From CAYVZU01 sp964455935 (GTDB lineage Bacteria > Fibrobacterota > CAYVZU01): 27,554 bases of DNA. The notes below the pieces were generated by a model that was given only the letters and a program-made list of their open reading frames with translations, did not search any database and was not told where the DNA came from. How positions within the stretch are numbered: the stretch's first letter is position 1; the number at the start of each line of letters is the position of its first letter. Positions 6,652 to 14,054 of the stretch are shown here, piece by piece. The DNA lies in contig CAYVZU010000046.1 of assembly GCA_964455935.1 (NCBI GenBank), forward strand, positions 1 through 27,554. The letters are read 5' to 3'. Made by a program: the position numbers and the translations under genes.

Positions 6652-8327
6652 GCCGGCGCGCCACCGGTTTTGTTTTTGACGATGTGGATCCGGTTGCCTT
6701 TCTCGTTGAAACTGAACTGGTCGGCATAGGTGCGGGTGAGGAAAAGGCCGCGTCCGCCCTCCCGGTTGTCATGCTCCGGCGCAAGCGGGTCTGGAACCGC
6801 GCTCAGGTTAAAACCGGCGCCTTCATCCATCACGCCCACCCGAATGGCGTCGGGGTCCACCGAGTATCCAAGAAAAACCCTTTTGCCCCGTTCGCCCCGA
6901 TTGCCGTGTTCAAAGGCATTTGAGAGGGCCTCGAACAGCAGCATCCGGGTTTTTCGGATATCGGATTCATGAAAACCGTGATCGGCCATTTCCCGGCAAA
7001 TCTGCGAGACCCGTTCCTCGGCGTCTTCAAAATGATGGAAGGTTATAATATGGGCGGCCGCTTTTTTGCCAAACCCCAGGTCTTCCAGCAGACGATCGTA
7101 GCGGGAGGCCGCCTGAATATCGACGATCAGGGCCGTCACGTCGTCGTCCCGGACCTCCGTGCCCAGAAACCGGCCTTGCTCCTTGATTATGGTTTCCAGA
7201 ATTTCCGCGGCGGAGCAGGCTCGGTTTCTGAGCAGGAAGGATTTTAGCCGCGCTTTTCCGTACATTTGCCTTTGGGCATTGAAGATTTCATAAAGCCCAT
7301 CGGTGCACAGAAACAGCCGGTCGCCATTCTGCAAAATCGTGCTTTTCTCCTCGTATTGCGGTATTTCGAGCATGCCCACGAACAATCCGCTTGTATGGAG
7401 GATATCGACCCGTCCCGTGGCGCCCCGGAAGAGAAAGGGTGTGGTATGCGAGGCATTGCTGTAGCGTAAGACATACGTGTTCAGGTCGAGAATGGCGGCA
7501 AACGCGGTGATGTAGTATTCCCGGGGGACGTTTTCGAGGATTTCCCGGTTGACCGCGTCAAAGGTTTCGACCAGAGAACCCGAGCTGCGCAGGTGATTGG
7601 CAAAGGAGATTTTGGCCATGGCGCTGATGAGCGCCGACGGCACGCCGTGGCCGGCCACATCGAAAATCAAAAAGGCGATCCGGTCGGAATCAAGGATCAA
7701 AATATCGAAAAGGTCTCCTCCAATGCTTCCGCTGGGGAGGTACAGCGAAGCCATCTCCAGGCCGTCGATGCGGGGCAGATTCTGCGGAATCATGGCCGCC
7801 TGAATCCGGCGGGAGATCCGCAGCTCTTCGTCGATGGCTTCCTGGTTCTCTTCCAGGTGCTTGAGAGTCGCGTTGAGCCGCAGATCGAGTTGGCGCATGC
7901 GTTGATTGTGCGCGTGCATTTCGTAGGCCTTCTCGACAATGAAGGGCAGAGCGGCCAAATATCCGCTGCGTTTGATGACACAGTCGACGGCGCCCTGGCG
8001 CACAATTTCCAGTGAGAGCATGCGGTCCGTTTCTTCAAGGAAAACCAGAACAGGGGCATTCATCCTTTTGCCCAGGTCCTGGATCTTTTCGATTGTTGCG
8101 ATTTCGGCGCGGGTGATGTCCAGCAGGATCAGGTCGCAGGTTTCAGCGCCGGGGATCGTTCCCTGCTCCAACACCACTGTTTGAATCTGGAATCGACAGC
8201 CGTCCGGGAGATGGTGCGCCCCGCCGGATTGGTCGCCGCAAAGCGCCCCGGCCAGGACGGAAACCTGTTCGGAGTTTCCGCCCGCGATCAGAAGTCTGAG
8301 TCCTCCGGCTTTTGTGGGGTCAAGCAT
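6648..8327 (-). CDS. Receiver-like/SpoIIE PP2C phosphatase/HATPase (RsbW-like) three-domain regulator
   Basis: The 559-residue protein combines three modules. Residues about 10-135 look like a response-regulator receiver: the phospho-acceptor position is D70 (DLILLD) and the conserved Lys position K119, but the early acidic pair is missing (AGGNSEQ), so phosphorylation may be lost. A helical linker (140-180) precedes the SpoIIE/PP2C domain (about 180-405), with metal ligands in GGDLFD (D205), FDVAGHG (D223), CTDGLYE (D343) and DDDVT (394-398). The C-terminal HATPase (about 430-550) has an N box EALSNAFEHGN (466-476), DEGAGF (501-506) and GGRGLFL (524-530). Phosphatase and RsbW-like kinase thus sit in one chain, presumably acting on a STAS antagonist such as that at 3178. 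coaE overlaps its end by 4 bp. Confidence 0.9.
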   Translation of the reverse strand: MLDPTKAGGLRLLIAGGNSEQVSVLAGALCGDQSGGAHHLPDGCRFQIQTVVLEQGTIPGAETCDLILLDITRAEIATIEKIQDLGKRMNAPVLVFLEETDRMLSLEIVRQGAVDCVIKRSGYLAALPFIVEKAYEMHAHNQRMRQLDLRLNATLKHLEENQEAIDEELRISRRIQAAMIPQNLPRIDGLEMASLYLPSGSIGGDLFDILILDSDRIAFLIFDVAGHGVPSALISAMAKISFANHLRSSGSLVETFDAVNREILENVPREYYITAFAAILDLNTYVLRYSNASHTTPFLFRGATGRVDILHTSGLFVGMLEIPQYEEKSTILQNGDRLFLCTDGLYEIFNAQRQMYGKARLKSFLLRNRACSAAEILETIIKEQGRFLGTEVRDDDVTALIVDIQAASRYDRLLEDLGFGKKAAAHIITFHHFEDAEERVSQICREMADHGFHESDIRKTRMLLFEALSNAFEHGNRGERGKRVFLGYSVDPDAIRVGVMDEGAGFNLSAVPDPLAPEHDNREGGRGLFLTRTYADQFSFNEKGNRIHIVKNKTGGAPA

Positions 8328-8360
8328 ATAGAAGGATTATACATCCGCCCAGCCGCGGAA

Positions 8361-9020
8361 TCAACGCGGTTTTGGGGCAAGGCCGCGCAAATGCTTTTCG
8401 ATCCGCTCCCGGGAGTTTGGGTCGGAATAGGTTCGAAGCGCGGCGTCCCAGCATGCGCGGGCCGAATCGGGTTGCTCCAGTGCGGCATGGGCAAAGCCAA
8501 GCTGTTCCCAGGCCAGCGGGTTTAGGGTATCGCAATTTACGGCGGTTCTGCAATCGGCCAGGCTCCGCTGGAGATGGCCGGAGAAGCGGGCCAGCAAAGC
8601 CCGGTTGCTGAGGGCCACGCCATCGCAGGGATTTCGCTTCAGGAGTTCCTCGATCAGCGGCATGGCCTTGGCCTCGTCTTTGCGGGTCGTCTGGATCGTG
8701 CTCAAGTGCTGCAGTGTGACGGTTTCTCCGGGATTTGCTTTCAGCCTGCGTTCGAGGGAGCGGATCACAAACGGCCGGACCATGTTGCCCAGCCATATGC
8801 GGCCCAGCGGTGTCACGGTCAACACAACGAGGATGGCCAGGGACGAAACGGCCCAGACAGGACGAAACCTGCGTTTCCTCAGCAGGTCTTGCCAAAGATG
8901 CACGAGGCAGACCATGAGCGCGGCGATCAGGATTGCCCCCGGCAGAATGGCGGGGGAATCGAGGCCCATGGCAAGCGCCACAATCGCGGCGCAAAGAAAA
9001 AGGAGAAGCGATTTGTTCAT
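8361..9020 (-). CDS. Membrane-anchored TPR-like protein
   Basis: The 219-residue protein begins with hydrophobic segments at about 4-19 and 25-44, a basic loop (RKRRFRPVW), and a third segment at about 56-74. The remaining part (about 95-205) is helical with TPR-like spacing, for example ALLARFSGHLQRSLADCRTA and LAWEQLGFAHAALEQPDSA. It should sit in the inner membrane and present a protein-interaction domain. Enzymatic residues are not evident. It starts 7 bp after the acyl-CoA synthetase stop and ends 33 bp before the SpoIIE-type gene, so it is an internal member of this operon. Another frame in the same place is slightly longer but arginine/proline-rich and non-globular, so this frame was chosen. 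Function is unknown; a scaffold role is only a guess. Confidence 0.75.
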   Translation of the reverse strand: MNKSLLLFLCAAIVALAMGLDSPAILPGAILIAALMVCLVHLWQDLLRKRRFRPVWAVSSLAILVVLTVTPLGRIWLGNMVRPFVIRSLERRLKANPGETVTLQHLSTIQTTRKDEAKAMPLIEELLKRNPCDGVALSNRALLARFSGHLQRSLADCRTAVNCDTLNPLAWEQLGFAHAALEQPDSARACWDAALRTYSDPNSRERIEKHLRGLAPKPR

Positions 9021-9027
9021 TCAAGAT

Positions 9028-10839
9028 TCACGATTGCGGAATGTGGTCCGCCGGATAGAGCGCATCCAGCTCCTTGCGGAACCGCTCTTCAATCCGCTTG
9101 CGCCGGAGTTTGAGTGTTGGCGTAACCTCGCCGTCGTCGGCATTAAACTCACGATCGAGAATCGCGATATCCCGGACCTTCTCGAAGGAGGCCAGGTTCC
9201 TGCATCGGTGATGGATTCGTTGAAGCAGGAAATCCCGGATCTCGGCGCGCGACACCAGGTCGCGTCGATCCCGAAACGGCAACCCCCGGCTCTTGGCCAG
9301 ATTTTCGAGGTGCGTGAAACTGGGGACCACCAGAGCGACCAGGTACTTGCGGCGATCACCATGTACGATGATGTCGGTGATGTAACGGTCGAGCTTGAGC
9401 AGGCCTTCGATTCGCTGGGGCGCAATGTTTTTGCCGCCCGAATTAATGATCATGTCCTTCTTGCGGTCGGTGATGACCAGGTTGCCCTCCGCATCGAATT
9501 CGCCGATGTCACCCGTATGAAACCACCCGTCCAGCAGGACGTTGCGGGTCTCTTTTTCCATGCGGAAATAGCCCTGCATGATGTTGGGGCCGCGCACAAG
9601 GATCTCTCCGTCTTCGGCAATGCGAACCTCTGCGCCATCCAGGACCCGGCCCACCGTGCCAAGCCGATTGGATTCGAGCCGGTTGACCGAAACAACGGGC
9701 GAACACTCGGTAATGCCGTACCCCTCCAGAATCCGTATTCCAGCCGCCTCGAAGAACTCGGCAATCGGCCTTGCCAACGGCGCCCCGCCCGACACGAAGA
9801 ACCGGATTTTGCCGCCCAGCTTGGCTTTCAACTTGCTGAATACCAGCTTTTCGGCCATGCTGAGTTGTTTTGCCAATAACGGACTGGGCCGGCCGGACTT
9901 TGCGGGGCGCAGGTTTTTTCGCCCGGTATGAAAGGCCCAGCGGAAGACCATCTGCCGAACCCAGGGCCCGGCCTTTACGGATTCCCATGTGCGGGCGTAC
10001 AGTTTTTCATAGAACCGCGGAACGGCCAGCATGACTGTGGGCCGGATCTCGGCCAGGTCTTTGACCAGCGCTTCGAGATTCTGGGTGTAGGCGATGGTAA
10101 CGCCGCGAAAGATCATATGGTAGAAACCGGCCGTGCGTTCGAACACGTGGGAGAGGGGAAGGAAGGACACGCAGCTGTCGCTGGGCCCGGTGGCAACCGC
10201 CTTGGCCATGGCGTAGATATTGGACGTGAAATTGGCATGGGTCAGCATGACACCCTTGGGAAATCCCGTGGTGCCCGAGGTGTAGATGATGCTTGCCACA
10301 TCGTCGGGCCGGGCCTTCTCGATCTCCGCCAGGAAAACTTCGTCGGCGCTCTGGATCCTTTGACCCGCCTGGGTTAAATCGTCCAAGTCCGAAAGCCAGG
10401 GCTCGCGGTGACGCTGGCCCAGACCTTCGATGAGAAAAACCTTCTCGACGGTCGGGATCCGCTCGCGGATTCGCAGCATCTTCTCGAACTGCAGGAATGT
10501 GGACACGATGGCCCACCGGCATGCACTATGGTGCAGAATCTCCGCTGTCTCACCCGGCGGCAGGGTGGGGTAAACGGGAATATCTATGACTCCGATGCAC
10601 TGGCAGGCCAAATCCACCAGGCACCATTCCAGCCGGTTCTCGCTCAGGAGCGCAAGGCGATCACCGCGCTGGATTCCGGCCTGGAGCATTCCCATGGCCA
10701 GATCGCGGACCGCTGCGTAGAAGAAGGCGTGGCTGACGGCCTTGCGACGGCCATGCTCGGAAACCAGGAAGGCCGGGTGTTCACCGAACTCGCGAGCGCT
10801 TCGAAACCACATGCCGCAAAGCGTATTTTCGCTGACCAT
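9028..10839 (-). CDS. Long-chain fatty acid--CoA ligase (AMP-forming)
   Basis: The adenylate-forming enzyme is 603 residues when started at ATG 10839. Family motifs are YTSGTTGFPKG (186-196, AMP/phosphate loop), EGYGITEC (372-379), GWFHTGDIG (438-446), ITDRKKDMIINSGGKNIAP (456-474) and the C-terminal TPTLKLRRK around the catalytic Lys (K577). It activates fatty acids to acyl-AMP, then acyl-CoA, at the membrane's inner face. The same frame stays open up to 10959, but the added 40 residues match nothing I know, while AAGGA lies 8 bases before the 10839 ATG; the shorter start is therefore preferred. It heads a minus-strand operon with TPR, SpoIIE-type and coaE genes. Chain-length specificity is unknown, so no symbol is given; it resembles the FadD15/AAE type. 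Confidence 0.92.
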   Translation of the reverse strand: MVSENTLCGMWFRSAREFGEHPAFLVSEHGRRKAVSHAFFYAAVRDLAMGMLQAGIQRGDRLALLSENRLEWCLVDLACQCIGVIDIPVYPTLPPGETAEILHHSACRWAIVSTFLQFEKMLRIRERIPTVEKVFLIEGLGQRHREPWLSDLDDLTQAGQRIQSADEVFLAEIEKARPDDVASIIYTSGTTGFPKGVMLTHANFTSNIYAMAKAVATGPSDSCVSFLPLSHVFERTAGFYHMIFRGVTIAYTQNLEALVKDLAEIRPTVMLAVPRFYEKLYARTWESVKAGPWVRQMVFRWAFHTGRKNLRPAKSGRPSPLLAKQLSMAEKLVFSKLKAKLGGKIRFFVSGGAPLARPIAEFFEAAGIRILEGYGITECSPVVSVNRLESNRLGTVGRVLDGAEVRIAEDGEILVRGPNIMQGYFRMEKETRNVLLDGWFHTGDIGEFDAEGNLVITDRKKDMIINSGGKNIAPQRIEGLLKLDRYITDIIVHGDRRKYLVALVVPSFTHLENLAKSRGLPFRDRRDLVSRAEIRDFLLQRIHHRCRNLASFEKVRDIAILDREFNADDGEVTPTLKLRRKRIEERFRKELDALYPADHIPQS

Positions 10840-11045
10840 TTTATCGATCCTTGTCCTGAGACTTCGTTTCTGAAGGAAAGGGTACAGGCCCGCTTCTTGT
10901 GCAACCAATATACTTCTTTTCACATATTCCAGAAGTACTGCCTGTCTACGGATCAGCACTACGGATCAGCGCGCCCACTTGATTCTTTGCAGCGGTAATA
11001 CTTCATTATTATCCATGCTTCAAAAGCTTGCCAGTGGAGGAGAAA
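10840..11045. promoter_or_regulatory. Divergent intergenic region between acyl-CoA ligase and hydrolase operons
   Basis: This 206-bp stretch separates the ligase start (10839, minus) from the small frame at 11046 (plus), so it should contain both promoters. It becomes AT-rich at 10994-11020 (GGTAATACTTCATTATTATCC), a plausible -10 neighbourhood for rightward transcription. The tandem repeat at 10946-10971 lies in its middle. A GGAGG ribosome site for the small frame is at 11036-11040. I cannot name exact -35/-10 boxes with confidence. Confidence 0.4.
10946..10971. repeat. Two tandem 13-bp repeats in divergent promoter region
   Basis: CTACGGATCAGCA (10946-10958) is followed directly by CTACGGATCAGCG (10959-10971), identical in 12 of 13 bases. 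Tandem copies about one helical turn apart in a divergent promoter region are the usual layout for a regulator binding cooperatively on one face of DNA. The small HTH protein at 13685 is a possible but unproven partner. It could also be a chance duplication. Confidence 0.6.
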
Positions 11046-11189
11046 ATGGCCGAGGTGAGAATCTGCATCAACGGCAACGGTTCAGTCTATACGATGTCCT
11101 CGTTTGCCGGCATTGACAGTTTCGTCCATTTTTTTCCGCGTTCTTCCGATTCTGTCTTCACCAGATCTTTACAAGGAGATTTCGCATGA
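11046..11189 (+). CDS. Candidate 47-residue small protein or leader peptide
   Basis: ATG at 11046 follows a strong GGAGG at 11036-11040 with 5 bases spacing. The frame runs 47 codons and stops at TGA 11187-11189, overlapping the ATG (11186) of the large hydrolase-like gene as ATGA. The peptide starts MAEVRICINGNG and ends RSLQGDFA, with no signal peptide or clear domain, although VHFFPRSS in the middle is mildly hydrophobic. A good ribosome site plus a coupled stop argue for real translation, either as a leader coupling expression of the downstream gene or as a small functional protein. I do not recognise the sequence. It might also be a chance frame over the operon leader, because part of its end overlaps the AAGGAG site that serves 11186. 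Confidence 0.45.
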   Translation: MAEVRICINGNGSVYTMSSFAGIDSFVHFFPRSSDSVFTRSLQGDFA

Positions 11190-13630
11190 TCCGATTCTGC
11201 CGTTTTGGGGAACAAGATATCTATGATGGAAAAGTGGTGGGACTCTATTCGCCTCTCCAGCTAGCCGAAACGCCGGAATCCGTCCTTGTGACCGGCGAAA
11301 CATTCTCTTATACATTCTCCAGGAAGACAGGGCAGATCGTCTCGGCACAGGCGCTGGGAACGGAATATCTGGCCCCTGGGGCACAGCTTCCAAATCCCTA
11401 CATAGGTCTGTTTCCCGAAGACGATCCGGGCGCTTCTCCGCTGGGGAAGGAGCGGACAGCCCTGTATGGCTGGGAAAAGGCCACGCGGATCAAGCCGCCC
11501 ATGTATGCGCGGGAGCTCACCAATTCGCCGCAGCGCTTTGACGCGGAGAATTCGGTCGATGTGTCGCTGTCGATTGCGGAAAAGGGCGTTGGTTTTGTCC
11601 GGATCAATGCCAGGGGCGCGTATGCGTCGTTGGGACAGCGCTGCGGGGTGGAATGGTCCATCGATTACGAAATCGACGTGGACGGCTTCATGAAAATTCA
11701 GGTGCGGGCCCATCCACAAAAGCCGGTGATTCTCCAGTGGCACTGTTATTTGCGCACGCGCCTTTCCCGCGATGCATGCCAATACCTGATTCCATGGAGC
11801 GATCTTTCGTTGGCCGCCATCACCGATTCGGGAATTCTTCCTCCCACCGCTTTGGACGGCCGAAAGCCCGGGCTTCTATACGGGGCCAACCAGTGCCCTT
11901 ACTTTCACCTAGGAAATGTACACACGGGTATTGACTTCACCAAAGAGCGGTTCGACGGCCGCTTGGCCGGATATCGCGACGCCGGGATCAAATTGCCAGA
12001 CGGGTTTTCCAACGACTTCGACTCGGCCCAGGCGCCCGACGGCACATGGGTCGTGGCCGCCGACAGCCGCGGCAAACGCGATCATATGACCCAGGTTTTT
12101 CTCCATGAAGATGGGGTTGAGGTTGAGGAATTCGACGTCCGCAACACGACGTTTCCCTTCAATCCGGGCGAGGATCGAAGCCAGTTTTTCTTTCTACAGC
12201 TTCTGCCGCCCAAAAAACCCAGGCAGGAACTCAATTCGGTCCGCATGGCGTGGCCCGGGCCTCACCAGGTCGTCATGGCCGGCTGGGCGGACAATCGCGA
12301 ATGGCACCCACCTTCCAGCGAGGAGATCATGCGTTGGAAAGAGACGGGGGTGAACCTGGCCATCGGCGGCCTGCATTTCTTTGACGGCGACGCTCCCAGC
12401 TCCACGATGAACGAGGAGGTGCGCCATTATATCAAGGAAGCGCACGCGGCGGGGATCAAGGTGATTCCTTACATGACGTTCAATGATTTTGCGTTCGGCT
12501 CACGGGACTACCGCCGGGACGCGCCCGCATGGTACTACTCGGCCTGCATCGAGTATCGCAATGAAACCACGCTCATGTGCTACAACGCAGACGGTTGGCG
12601 CGAAAACTTCGAGCGACAGGCCGAATGGATTCTTTCGAATTTCGAATTCGACGGCCTTTATGTCGACCACTGGGCAACGCGCAAGTGCGACAATGCCCGC
12701 CATGGCTGCGGGCACGCTCCTTTCACCTGGGTCACCGAGGCTTATCACGACATCGCAAAGCGGGCCCGGCGCGTGGTGGCGCGACACACGAATGGGAAGG
12801 GGATCATGCTTCTCAATTCGGGCGGAGACCCCTTTGCCGGCTGCGCGTGCATGTTCGACCTACGGCTTCAAGGAGAGAACATCGATCTCAAGCGGGTACC
12901 CGAAAAAGACCTGGCCCTATCCATGAATCCTGCACGCCAGGGCGGCCATGCCGTGGTGTATCCGGGTCACTGGAGGCTGTCGGAAAGCTTCGTGTGTTTC
13001 GTGGCTGCTTCGGGACACGGCTACAGGGTGGCCGAAGCATTCCGCAAGCACAACCGGGCGGCGGAAATGCTCGTCAATCTGTCTCTGCTTCAAGAGAAGT
13101 TCGTTCTGCCGGACACGAAAAAGATCAGCACCTTTTTGCGGGCCGGGATCCTGGAATGTTCCGGCACGGGCATTGCGGTGAATGCATTCTGCCGTCCGGG
13201 CCAGGCCCTGCTGGTCGGCGCACGGCTTCCGGCCGCATCGGTCGGCGTCGTTGACAAGGAGGCTTGTTCCGCTTCGATCCGCGACGCCATAATCAAGGCT
13301 GGGATTCGCGAGCACGTGGCCGGGCGGCTCGCTTCCGCGCTGGAGCCCTTTTATCTTCCGCTGGGGGCCGAAGCGACGGTGGACAATCTCGAAACCGCGG
13401 TGCGCAGGGCCGGCCGAGCCGAATCGCAGTCGGCCTTGGTTGCAAGCCAGACCGAAACCATTACCGCGGCAAACCCGGAGGCTTTGTTGCTCTCGGAATC
13501 CTCGGGATGGGAGATCAAGGATCTTTTGGGAAATGCCGCGCCAAACCTGGTGGGCCGGGCGGTGTCCCTTACGGTTCACGCGGATCAGCCGTTTGCGCTG
13601 CTCCTTACCTCCAAGCGGAGCGATTCTTGA
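11186..13630 (+). CDS. Glycoside-hydrolase-like protein (TIM-barrel, DUF6067-like), substrate unknown
   Basis: The 814-residue protein has AAGGAG at 11173-11178, 7 bases before its ATG, and no signal peptide, so it should be cytoplasmic. Residues about 30-345 look like a beta-sandwich of carbohydrate-enzyme type (FSYTFSRKTGQIVSAQALG; VEWSIDYEIDVDGFMKIQVR). Residues about 360-640 form a probable TIM barrel: GIKVIPYMTFNDF near 423, FDGLYVDHW (488-496) with D489 and D494, CDNARHGCGH (501-510), then QGEN (562-565). Acid pairs in DGLYxD and GE are typical catalytic positions, and the CxN..HGCG segment resembles, from memory, the glycoside hydrolase domain DUF6067. The tail (about 650-814) is probably another beta domain. 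It may act on an imported or intracellular glycan. The fold is likely; the activity is not assignable. Confidence 0.65.
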   Translation: MIRFCRFGEQDIYDGKVVGLYSPLQLAETPESVLVTGETFSYTFSRKTGQIVSAQALGTEYLAPGAQLPNPYIGLFPEDDPGASPLGKERTALYGWEKATRIKPPMYARELTNSPQRFDAENSVDVSLSIAEKGVGFVRINARGAYASLGQRCGVEWSIDYEIDVDGFMKIQVRAHPQKPVILQWHCYLRTRLSRDACQYLIPWSDLSLAAITDSGILPPTALDGRKPGLLYGANQCPYFHLGNVHTGIDFTKERFDGRLAGYRDAGIKLPDGFSNDFDSAQAPDGTWVVAADSRGKRDHMTQVFLHEDGVEVEEFDVRNTTFPFNPGEDRSQFFFLQLLPPKKPRQELNSVRMAWPGPHQVVMAGWADNREWHPPSSEEIMRWKETGVNLAIGGLHFFDGDAPSSTMNEEVRHYIKEAHAAGIKVIPYMTFNDFAFGSRDYRRDAPAWYYSACIEYRNETTLMCYNADGWRENFERQAEWILSNFEFDGLYVDHWATRKCDNARHGCGHAPFTWVTEAYHDIAKRARRVVARHTNGKGIMLLNSGGDPFAGCACMFDLRLQGENIDLKRVPEKDLALSMNPARQGGHAVVYPGHWRLSESFVCFVAASGHGYRVAEAFRKHNRAAEMLVNLSLLQEKFVLPDTKKISTFLRAGILECSGTGIAVNAFCRPGQALLVGARLPAASVGVVDKEACSASIRDAIIKAGIREHVAGRLASALEPFYLPLGAEATVDNLETAVRRAGRAESQSALVASQTETITAANPEALLLSESSGWEIKDLLGNAAPNLVGRAVSLTVHADQPFALLLTSKRSDS

Positions 13631-13684
13631 CCAAATTGGGCCGGCGGTTTACTTTGACGGCCGTACAACCTAGGGGAGCGGATC

Positions 13685-13969
13685 ATGCCCCGAATTTCCG
13701 CCGAACAGCTCTGCAAGCTTCAGAAAAAACATGTGACCGACGAGGCCATCGGGGCAATCTTCGGCATCACGCGCCAGGCGGTTCACCGGCTTCGGCAGGC
13801 CTATGGCATTCCCCCCGTTGAGGAACGCCATGGCCGGCGCAACGCCGAGATTCTAAGGCTATACCGGAAGGGTGCATCCGGCATCGCGATTGCCAAGCAA
13901 TACGGCATCTCGATCTCGCAATGCTTCCGCGTCCTGGGCGGTTCCAGAAAAAAGGCCCGCAAAAAGTAA
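13685..13969 (+). CDS. Small protein with two helix-turn-helix motifs
   Basis: The 94-residue basic protein follows GGGGAG a few bases before its ATG. Two HTH-like segments are visible: VTDEAIGAIFGITRQAVHRL (17-36) and about 52-82, with GASGIAIAKQYGISISQCFR inside it. Both follow the pattern in which a Gly turn separates helix 2 from a recognition helix, as in resolvase-type HTH_7 or sigma-region-4-like folds. The C-terminus is Lys/Arg rich (GSRKKARKK), useful for DNA contact. It lies 54 bp after the hydrolase-like gene and may be co-transcribed, making it a candidate local regulator of that operon. It has no catalytic recombinase domain, so it is not a transposase. Family assignment is uncertain. 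Confidence 0.65.
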   Translation: MPRISAEQLCKLQKKHVTDEAIGAIFGITRQAVHRLRQAYGIPPVEERHGRRNAEILRLYRKGASGIAIAKQYGISISQCFRVLGGSRKKARKK

Positions 13970-14054
13970 CGCCTTGGGGAAATCGTATCCCAGGCAAATC
14001 CGAAAACCACGCTTTCTCCCCCATATGCTATTTTAGTCTGAGTCGGGAGGCTTT

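Noticed and set aside
8605..9879. Long plus-strand open frame (424 codons) opposite the TPR and acyl-CoA ligase genes
   Set aside because: The opposite strand carries clear AMP-ligase motifs and the operon order; this frame shows no domain and spans two real genes.
10840..10959. N-terminal 40-residue extension of the acyl-CoA ligase
   Set aside because: The frame is open, but the extension has no family similarity, and a good AAGGA site precedes the ATG at 10839.
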